A program made the translations under genes and the position numbers. Source: Comamonas sp. (GTDB taxonomy: Bacteria; Pseudomonadota; Gammaproteobacteria; Burkholderiales; Burkholderiaceae_C). From it: a stretch of DNA of 10,868 nucleotides. The stretch lies in assembly GCA_019236485.1 (NCBI GenBank), contig JAFAIY010000443.1:1-10868 (forward strand), in the 5' to 3' direction. Shown piece by piece: positions 6,368 through 10,868 of the stretch (within the stretch, counting starts at the first letter, position 1; the number at the start of each line of letters is the position of its first letter). The notes below the pieces were generated by a model. The model saw nothing but the letters and a program-made list of their open reading frames with translations. It was not told the DNA's origin and ran no database searches.

Positions 6368-8287
6368 TCAGACCTTGGCCGTGATGTCATTGGCGAGCAA
6401 ATCGATGAATGCATCAACCGACATCACACCGAGGTCTTTGTTACCCCGGGCGCGCACTGCAACCGCACCAGCGGCCTTCTCCTTGTCGCCCGCGACGAGG
6501 ATAAAAGGCAGCTTCTGCATGGAATGCTCGCGTATTTTATACGTAATCTTTTCGTTGCGCAGATCAGTCGCCACCCTAAGGCTTTGATTCGGCAATGCTT
6601 TTTGCAGCTTTTGCGCAACTTCCTGAACGTAGTCGGCCTGGGAGTCGGTGATGTTGAGCACCGCGGCCTGCACCGGAGCCAGCCAGGCGGGCAGCGCGCC
6701 CGAGTGGTGCTCGATCAGAATGCCGATGAAGCGCTCCAGCGATCCCAGAATCGCGCGGTGCAGCATGATGGGGCGGTGGCGCTCGCCGTCCTCGCCCACG
6801 TACTCGGCGTCCAGGCGCTCGGGCAGATTCGGGTCGACCTGAATCGTGCCGCACTGCCATTCACGACCCAGGGCGTCCTTCAGCGTGTACTCGATCTTGG
6901 GGCCGTAGAAAGCGCCTTCACCGGGCAGGTACTCGAACTCGCAGCCCGAGGCGCGCAGGCCTTCGGCCAGCGCATTCTCGGCCTTGTCCCAAGCCTCGTC
7001 GGTGCCGATGCGCTTTTCGGGGCGGGTCGACAGACGGTACAGGATGTTGGTGAAGCCGAAGTCCGCATAGACCTTCTGCAGCAGCGAAGTGAAGGCCGTC
7101 ACTTCGGCCTGGATCTGGTCCTCGGTACAGAAGATGTGGCCGTCGTCCTGCGTGAAGGCGCGCACGCGCATGATGCCGTGCAGCGAGCCCGTGGGTTCGT
7201 TGCGGTGGCAGTTGCCGAACTCGCCGAAGCGCAGCGGCAGCTCGCGGTAGCTCTTGATGCCCTGCTTGAAGATGATGATGTGGCCCGGGCAGTTCATGGG
7301 CTTGAGGGCATATTCACGCTTTTCCGATTCGGTGGTGAACATGTTCTCGCGATACTTGTCCCAGTGGCCGGTCTTCTCCCACAGGCCCTTGTCCAGGATC
7401 TGCGGCGCCTTGACTTCCTGGTAGCCGTTGTCCTGATAGACCTTGCGCATGTACTGCTCGACCTGCTGCCAGATGGACCAGCCCTTGGGATGCCAGAACA
7501 CGGTGCCGGGCGAATGCTCGTCGATATGGAACAGATCGAGCTCGCGGCCCAGCTTGCGGTGGTCGCGCTTCTCGGCTTCTTCCAGCATGGTCAGGTATTG
7601 CTGCAGCTCGTCCTTGCTGGCCCAGGCCGTGCCGTAGATGCGCTGCAGCATCTCGTTGCGGTGGTCGCCGCGCCAGTAGGCGCCGGCCACCTTCATCAGC
7701 TTGAAGTGCTTGAGCTTGCCGGTGCTGGGCACGTGGGGGCCGCGGCACAGATCTTCGAATGCGCCTTCACGGTACAGACTCACGTCCTCGTTACTGGGAA
7801 TGGAGGCGATGATCTCGGCCTTGTAGTTCTCGCCCAGGCCCTTGAAGTACTGCACGGCCTCGTCGCGCGGCAGCACGCGGCGCTGCACGGGCTCATCCTT
7901 GTTGGCCAGCTCGGTCATCTTCTTCTCGATGGCCGCCAGATCCTCGGGCGTGAACGGGCGCTTGTACGAGAAGTCGTAGTAGAAGCCGTTCTCGATCACG
8001 GGACCGATGGTGACCTGGGCTTCGGGGAACAGCTCCTTGACCGCATAGGCCAGCAGGTGGGCCGTGGAATGGCGGATCACGTCCAGGCCGTCGGCATCCT
8101 TGGCCGTGACGATGGACAGCGGCGAGTCCTGCTCGATCACAAAGCTGGTGTCCACGACCTTGCCGTCGATCTTGCCGGCCAGCGCGGCCTTGGCCAGGCC
8201 CGAACCAATCGAAGCCGCGACTTCGGCCACCGAAACCGGACCCGGATATTCGCGCTTGGAGCCATCGGGGAGCGTGATGTTGATCAT
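6368..8287 (-). CDS. thrS: Threonyl-tRNA synthetase
   Basis: Class II synthetase that charges tRNA-Thr and edits mischarged Ser-tRNA-Thr. The 639-residue product (E. coli 642) is complete. It has a TGS domain (about 1-62), the editing domain with the HSTAH metal motif (His73, His77) and [12 protein letters not shown] (181-192), and the catalytic core with motif 2 [15 protein letters not shown] (357-371) and motif 3 [11 protein letters not shown] (510-520). The three catalytic zinc ligands are Cys333 (MNCPGH), His384 (DDGHIF) and His510. The anticodon-binding domain closes the protein (about 535-639). The ATG at 8287 follows AAGGA with five-base spacing, so a TTG at 8302 was rejected. The 5' leader carries an attenuator-like structure and probably its own promoter. 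Confidence 0.98.
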   Translation of the reverse strand: MINITLPDGSKREYPGPVSVAEVAASIGSGLAKAALAGKIDGKVVDTSFVIEQDSPLSIVTAKDADGLDVIRHSTAHLLAYAVKELFPEAQVTIGPVIENGFYYDFSYKRPFTPEDLAAIEKKMTELANKDEPVQRRVLPRDEAVQYFKGLGENYKAEIIASIPSNEDVSLYREGAFEDLCRGPHVPSTGKLKHFKLMKVAGAYWRGDHRNEMLQRIYGTAWASKDELQQYLTMLEEAEKRDHRKLGRELDLFHIDEHSPGTVFWHPKGWSIWQQVEQYMRKVYQDNGYQEVKAPQILDKGLWEKTGHWDKYRENMFTTESEKREYALKPMNCPGHIIIFKQGIKSYRELPLRFGEFGNCHRNEPTGSLHGIMRVRAFTQDDGHIFCTEDQIQAEVTAFTSLLQKVYADFGFTNILYRLSTRPEKRIGTDEAWDKAENALAEGLRASGCEFEYLPGEGAFYGPKIEYTLKDALGREWQCGTIQVDPNLPERLDAEYVGEDGERHRPIMLHRAILGSLERFIGILIEHHSGALPAWLAPVQAAVLNITDSQADYVQEVAQKLQKALPNQSLRVATDLRNEKITYKIREHSMQKLPFILVAGDKEKAAGAVAVRARGNKDLGVMSVDAFIDLLANDITAKV

Positions 8288-8356
8288 GAAATTCCTTGTC
8301 AAACCAAATTTGTGTGGGGGAAAGCCAGCGCCAGAGCTTTGGAGTTGCCTGAAAGC

Positions 8357-8382
8357 AAAAAGCGCGGAACCAGTCCGCGCTT
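8357..8382 (-). terminator. Intrinsic terminator within the thrS leader
   Basis: The minus strand forms AAGCGCGGA-CTGGT-TCCGCGCTT, a perfect nine-pair stem with a five-base loop, ending in five consecutive Ts and then GCTTTC. It lies 70 bases upstream of thrS and about 150 bases downstream of aceA's own strong terminator, so it is not needed to end aceA. Placed inside the thrS leader, it is best explained as an attenuator. Confidence 0.7.
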
Positions 8383-8412
8383 CGATGAGGGTGTCGAGAA
8401 ATCCCGGGCAGG

Positions 8413-8466
8413 CGCGAACCGCCAGCTGCCGTCAGCAGCTGAAGTACATCTCCGATGTAGTTCGCG
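8413..8466 (-). promoter_or_regulatory. Three-way-junction RNA fold in the thrS leader
   Basis: On the minus strand CGCGAAC (8466-8460) pairs with GTTCGCG (8419-8413) over seven bases. The closed loop holds two perfect hairpins: TACATC-GGA-GATGTA (8459-8445) and CAGCTGC-TGACG-GCAGCTG (8441-8423). An outer pairing of AGTCCCG (8517-8511) with CGGGATT (8406-8400) is also possible, but it overlaps the probable -10/+1 region. The compact branched fold 30 bases ahead of a terminator suggests a cis-acting RNA switch for thrS. It could be a ThrRS-binding site, as the E. coli thrS operator is, or a peptide-coupled attenuator. Confidence 0.5.
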
Positions 8467-8473
8467 GTGTCAT
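8432..8473 (-). CDS. Possible 13-residue Thr-containing leader peptide of thrS
   Basis: An ATG-to-TGA reading frame encodes MTPRTTSEMYFSC, with threonine at positions 2, 5 and 6 (codons ACA, ACT, ACA). It lies within the branched fold upstream of the thrS terminator, and the TGA falls in the loop of the second hairpin. Three Thr in thirteen residues ahead of a threonyl-tRNA synthetase is what a classic attenuator would have. The ribosome binding site is poor: AAAGG is about eleven bases upstream. The frame is seen; translation and function are inferred, and chance is a real alternative. Confidence 0.3.
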   Translation of the reverse strand: MTPRTTSEMYFSC

Positions 8474-8517
8474 AACCGATGATGCCTTTCTCGCCCTTGT
8501 GAATTGAAATCGGGACT

Positions 8518-8523
8518 ATTCTA
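8518..8523 (-). promoter_or_regulatory. Candidate -10 element for thrS
   Basis: TAGAAT on the minus strand matches TATAAT in five of six bases and would start transcription near 8511. It lies just past the aceA terminator and upstream of the whole thrS leader. No good -35 hexamer is visible: the expected position falls over the terminator's stem and T-tract. Confidence 0.3.
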
Positions 8524-8533
8524 ACCCGGCAAC

Positions 8534-8564
8534 AAAAAAACGCCCGAGACTTTCGTCCCGGGCG
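8534..8564 (-). terminator. Intrinsic terminator of aceA
   Basis: CGCCCGGGAC-GAAA-GTCTCGGGCG forms a ten-pair stem with one G-T pair and a GNRA tetraloop, followed by seven Ts. It lies 46 bases after the aceA stop codon. This is a textbook strong terminator and separates aceA from the thrS operon. Confidence 0.93.
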
Positions 8565-8610
8565 CATAACCCCACTTTTTACTACCTAGACAGATTCACG
8601 GTTCCGGGAA

Positions 8611-9942
8611 TCAGTGAAATTGCTCTTCCTCGGTGGAACCGGTCAGAGCCTTGACGCTGGACGAGCCGCCCTGGATCACGGTGGTCACGTCGTCGAAGTA
8701 ACCTGCGCCCACTTCCTGCTGGTGCGAGACAAAGGTGTAGCCCTTGTCACGTGCCGCGAACTCGGGCTCCTGGATCATTTCCACGTAGTGCTTCATGCCT
8801 TCGCCGCGAGCGTACTCGTGGGCGAACTTGAAGGTGTTGTACCAGTTGCTGTGGATGCCGGCCAGGGTGATGAACTGGAACTTGTAGCCCAGTGCCGACA
8901 GATCTTCCTGGAAGGAAGCGATCTGGCTGTCGTTGAGGTTCTTCTTCCAGTTGAACGAGGGCGAGCAGTTGTACGACAGCAGCTTGCCTGGGCAGGCGGC
9001 GTGCACGGCCTGGGCGAATTCGCGGGCAAAGCCGATATCGGGCACGCCGGTTTCGCACCACACCAGGTCGGCATAGGGCGCATAGGCCACGCCGCGGCTG
9101 ATGGACTGCTCCAGGCCGTTCTTGACACGGTAGAAGCCTTCTTGCGTGCGCTCGCCGGTCAGGAACGGGATGTCGTTCTCGTCGTGATTGCTGGTGATCA
9201 GATTGGCCGCCTCGGCATCGGTACGGGCCAGCACGATGGTGGGCACGCCCATCACGTCGGCTGCAAAACGAGCAGCAATCAGCTTCTCGACCGCTTCACG
9301 GGTGGGCACCAGCACCTTGCCGCCCATGTGGCCGCACTTCTTCACGGCAGCCAGCTGGTCTTCAAAGTGCACGCCGGCAGCGCCAGCCTGGATCATGTTC
9401 TTCATCAGCTCGAAAGCGTTGAGCACGCCGCCGAAGCCGGCTTCCGCATCGGCCACGATGGGCAGGAAGTAGTCGATGAACTCCTTGTCGCCGGGGTTGA
9501 CGCCCTTGCCCCATTGGATTTCGTCGGCACGCTTGAAGGTGTTGTTGATGCGGCGCACCATGGTGGGTACCGAGTCATAGGCGTACAGCGACTGGTCGGG
9601 GTACATGGTCTCGGAGGTATTGCCGTCGGCAGCGACCTGCCAGCCCGACAGATACACGGCCTCCAGGCCTGCCTTGGCCTGCTGCATGGCCTGGCCTGCA
9701 GAGATGGCGCCAAAGGCGTTCACATAGCCCTTCTTCGAGCCACCGTTGATCTTGTCCCACAGCACATCGGCTCCGCGCTGAGCCAGCGTGTACTCGGGCT
9801 GCAGGCTGCCACGCAGACGCACCACATCGGCGGCGCTGTAGCCACGCTTGACGCTCTTCCAGCGAGGGTTCTGCGCCCAGTCCTTTTCGAGGGCGGCGAT
9901 TTGCTGTTCACGGCTCAGTTGCTGGGTCAGGGATTGGGGCAT
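8611..9942 (-). CDS. aceA: Isocitrate lyase
   Basis: Cleaves isocitrate to glyoxylate and succinate, the first step of the glyoxylate shunt used for growth on acetate and fatty acids. The 443-residue product is complete (E. coli 434). It has the signature KKCGHMGGK (201-209) with catalytic Cys203, the Mg-site region [10 protein letters not shown] (163-172), [10 protein letters not shown] (237-246), WCETGVPD (295-302), NCSPSFNW (325-332) and the usual TGSTEEEQF end. The ATG at 9942 has an excellent ribosome binding site (AAGGAG, about six bases away). It is a single-gene unit with its own AT-rich promoter region and strong terminator. No malate synthase gene is in the window, so the shunt genes are not adjacent here. 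Confidence 0.98.
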   Translation of the reverse strand: MPQSLTQQLSREQQIAALEKDWAQNPRWKSVKRGYSAADVVRLRGSLQPEYTLAQRGADVLWDKINGGSKKGYVNAFGAISAGQAMQQAKAGLEAVYLSGWQVAADGNTSETMYPDQSLYAYDSVPTMVRRINNTFKRADEIQWGKGVNPGDKEFIDYFLPIVADAEAGFGGVLNAFELMKNMIQAGAAGVHFEDQLAAVKKCGHMGGKVLVPTREAVEKLIAARFAADVMGVPTIVLARTDAEAANLITSNHDENDIPFLTGERTQEGFYRVKNGLEQSISRGVAYAPYADLVWCETGVPDIGFAREFAQAVHAACPGKLLSYNCSPSFNWKKNLNDSQIASFQEDLSALGYKFQFITLAGIHSNWYNTFKFAHEYARGEGMKHYVEMIQEPEFAARDKGYTFVSHQQEVGAGYFDDVTTVIQGGSSSVKALTGSTEEEQFH

Positions 9943-10034
9943 GGTGCACTCCTTAGCGGTTGAAACAAGATGGTTTGGGGTTGGTCCTTGGGATCAACTG
10001 TACGGCGGCAGCAGCGGCTGAAGCACTCTTATGT

Positions 10035-10062
10035 CTTATAAAAGACTAAAAATTAAAATCAA
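10035..10062 (-). promoter_or_regulatory. Probable aceA promoter
   Basis: On the minus strand TTGATT (10062-10057) and TATAAG (10040-10035) are separated by 16 bases in a strongly AT-rich stretch. Transcription would start near 10028, giving a leader of about 85 bases. The match to the sigma-70 consensus is moderate (four and five of six). Confidence 0.5.
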
Positions 10063-10089
10063 TAAAAACAATGACTTATTTTTTGTTTT

Positions 10090-10130
10090 CACAATAAGAA
10101 AATCAATTTCTCATATCGAGAAATATTGTG
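10090..10130. promoter_or_regulatory. Nested inverted repeats upstream of the aceA promoter (operator candidate)
   Basis: An outer pair CACAATA (10090-10096) and TATTGTG (10124-10130) encloses an inner pair ATTTCTC (10106-10112) and GAGAAAT (10118-10124) around ATATC. The group lies about 28 bases upstream of the aceA -35 element, where an activator or repressor could bind, and about 255 bases from the divergent gene. The regulator is not identifiable from the sequence. Confidence 0.45.
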
Positions 10131-10135
10131 GCGGT

Positions 10136-10385
10136 GCAACATTACAAAATTTCACCATGCAAAACCAGATTTCCACTCAATGAAAATCCCGCGGTTTGCG
10201 GCCTTGCAGTCCTAGCAAGCTCCAGATGCAGTAGTCCGGATACGGCTCTGCACTGGTTTGCAGAGGCCGCTGACAGCCGCGAAGGGCGCACATTTCGGAT
10301 CCGTTGATGCAAGCATGACACCTGCCGCCGGCCGGCCCGGCCAGACGCTATGCTTGGCGGCGCCATCCGCCCTTCAAGATCTGCC
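10136..10385. other. Intergenic region between the aceA control region and the transporter gene
   Basis: No convincing gene is seen in these 250 bases. A minus-strand open frame (10142-10387) has no recognisable sequence and crosses the start of the transporter gene. The stretch contains an imperfect structured segment (10198-10270), a CGGATCCG palindrome (10296-10303) and a GC-rich run before the transporter start. A weak TATGCT at 10349 could be a plus-strand -10, but it has no matching -35. Confidence 0.5.
10198..10270. repeat. Imperfect long inverted repeat / possible structured RNA
   Basis: GCGGCCTTGC (10198-10207) pairs with GCAGAGGCCGC (10260-10270) with one bulge. Within it CCAGATGCAG (10222-10231) pairs with CTGCACTGG (10248-10256), again with one bulged base. 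Two nested pairings in 73 bases suggest a structured RNA or a degenerate palindromic repeat. It has no clear T-tract on either strand. Confidence 0.3.
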
Positions 10386-10868
10386 ATGAACCTACCCAGC
10401 CGCCCTATCGCCTACCTCTGTCTGGGCCTGAGCATGTCCCTGGTCGGCAGCTATGTGGCGCTGTCCAAGCCGCTGGCCGCCGTCTTCCCCGTCATGCTGC
10501 TGGCCTGGCTGCGCTTCGGCATCGGTGCCGTGGCGATGCTGGGCTGGCTCAAACGCCCGGCCGGCGAAGCGCCGCTGTCGCGCCAGACCAAGCTGCTGCT
10601 GTTTCTGGAATCCTTTCTGGGCAACTTTCTCTTCACGCTGTGCATGATCAGCGGCGTGGCCATGACCAGCGCCGTCACGGCCGGGGTGACCATGGCCGCC
10701 ATACCCGCGGCCATCGCCATCATGAGCTGGCTGTTTCTGCGCGAAGCCGTTGCCAGGCGTACGTGGATCGCTATTGCTCTTGCTGTCGCCGGCATCAGCC
10801 TGAATGCCGTCAGCACCGAAAGCGCGGCGGCCTCGTCCGAGGCCGCTCAGCACTCGCTGCTGGGCCAG
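10386..10868 (+). CDS. EamA/DMT-family membrane transporter, N-terminal part (cut by window edge)
   Basis: The reading frame from ATG at 10386 stays open for 161 codons to the end of the window. The product is hydrophobic, with about five membrane segments (near residues 7-29, 33-54, 69-91, 93-117 and 124-142), the first half of the usual ten-helix drug/metabolite transporter fold. WLFLREAVARRTWIAIALAV matches the conserved end of the first EamA repeat. The substrate cannot be told; members export amino acids, nucleobases or other small metabolites. No good ribosome binding site precedes the start, and an in-frame ATG at 10350 is an alternative. It is divergent from aceA and probably independent of it. 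Confidence 0.85.
   Translation, partial: MNLPSRPIAYLCLGLSMSLVGSYVALSKPLAAVFPVMLLAWLRFGIGAVAMLGWLKRPAGEAPLSRQTKLLLFLESFLGNFLFTLCMISGVAMTSAVTAGVTMAAIPAAIAIMSWLFLREAVARRTWIAIALAVAGISLNAVSTESAAASSEAAQHSLLGQ

Noticed and set aside
8288..8302. Upstream TTG start for thrS (MTRNF extension)
   Set aside because: The TTG overlaps the ribosome binding site of the ATG at 8287, which has a good AAGGA and begins the family sequence.
6092..8482. Very long plus-strand open frame (796 codons), and similar ones at 1096-2544, 3549-4892 and 8614-9963
   Set aside because: They lie antisense to thrS/infC, pheT, pheS and aceA, whose proteins are clearly recognisable. Their translations are low-complexity (rich in His, Leu, Gln, Ala, Arg) and arise from the base bias of GC-rich genes.
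8357..8517. T-box riboswitch upstream of thrS
   Set aside because: There is a terminator and an ACCGCGAA string, but that string lies 5' of the branched fold rather than next to the terminator. The full T-box sequence and a specifier loop with a Thr codon in the right place are missing.
8400..8517. Degraded tRNA-Val-like gene in the thrS leader (GAC in a hairpin loop, GGCGGTTCGCGCCTGCC resembling a T-arm)
   Set aside because: There is no proper D-arm, the T-loop lacks the conserved A58, and the spacing between the arms does not fit a tRNA. The pairing of AGTCCCG with CGGGATT also overlaps the probable promoter. It is better described as a branched leader RNA.
10142..10387. 81-codon minus-strand open frame between aceA and the transporter gene
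   Set aside because: No recognisable domain, Arg/Ser/Ala-rich composition typical of antisense frames, no clear ribosome binding site, and it overlaps the start of the transporter gene.
1..10868. CRISPR arrays, insertion sequences, phage genes, toxin-antitoxin or defence genes
   Set aside because: No regularly spaced direct repeats, transposase, integrase or defence-type proteins were seen. The coding content is housekeeping genes.

Overview
The window looks like chromosomal core DNA of a betaproteobacterium of the family Comamonadaceae, most like Comamonas. This rests on remembered protein similarity and gene order, high GC content, and the run thrS-infC-rpmI-rplT-pheS-pheT-ihfA-merR-tRNA-Pro; no search was run. 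Everything from the left edge to 9942 is read from the minus strand. The last 483 bases hold the start of a divergent plus-strand gene.

Layout from right to left, in the direction of minus-strand transcription. An AT-rich control region (about 10028-10130) precedes aceA (isocitrate lyase, 8611-9942), which ends at a strong intrinsic terminator (8534-8564). A 323-base gap then holds a probable thrS promoter and a thrS leader with a branched RNA fold, a possible 13-residue Thr-containing leader peptide and a second intrinsic terminator, laid out like an attenuator. thrS (threonyl-tRNA synthetase) is followed by infC (IF-3, probably starting at a rare AUA codon), rpmI (L35), rplT (L20), pheS and pheT (the two subunits of phenylalanyl-tRNA synthetase), ihfA (IHF alpha), a small MerR-family regulator, and a tRNA-Pro(GGG) cut by the window edge.

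How the genes work together: the block from thrS to pheT makes translation machinery (two aminoacyl-tRNA synthetases, one initiation factor, two 50S proteins). ihfA and the merR-like gene ride at its distal end, as in the related enterobacterial cluster. The spacers carry most of the unexplained structure: hairpins in the thrS leader, before infC, between infC and rpmI, between rplT and pheS, and between pheS and pheT. This suggests that the operon is cut into separately tuned segments. No Phe-rich PheM-type leader peptide is visible before pheS. aceA (glyoxylate shunt) and the EamA/DMT-type transporter gene at the right edge are functionally separate from the translation cluster.

No mobile element, CRISPR array, phage gene or rRNA gene is visible. 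All coding sequences look intact except the tRNA and the transporter gene, which are cut by the window ends. The novelty here is in cis-regulatory RNA and start-codon use, not in new protein systems.
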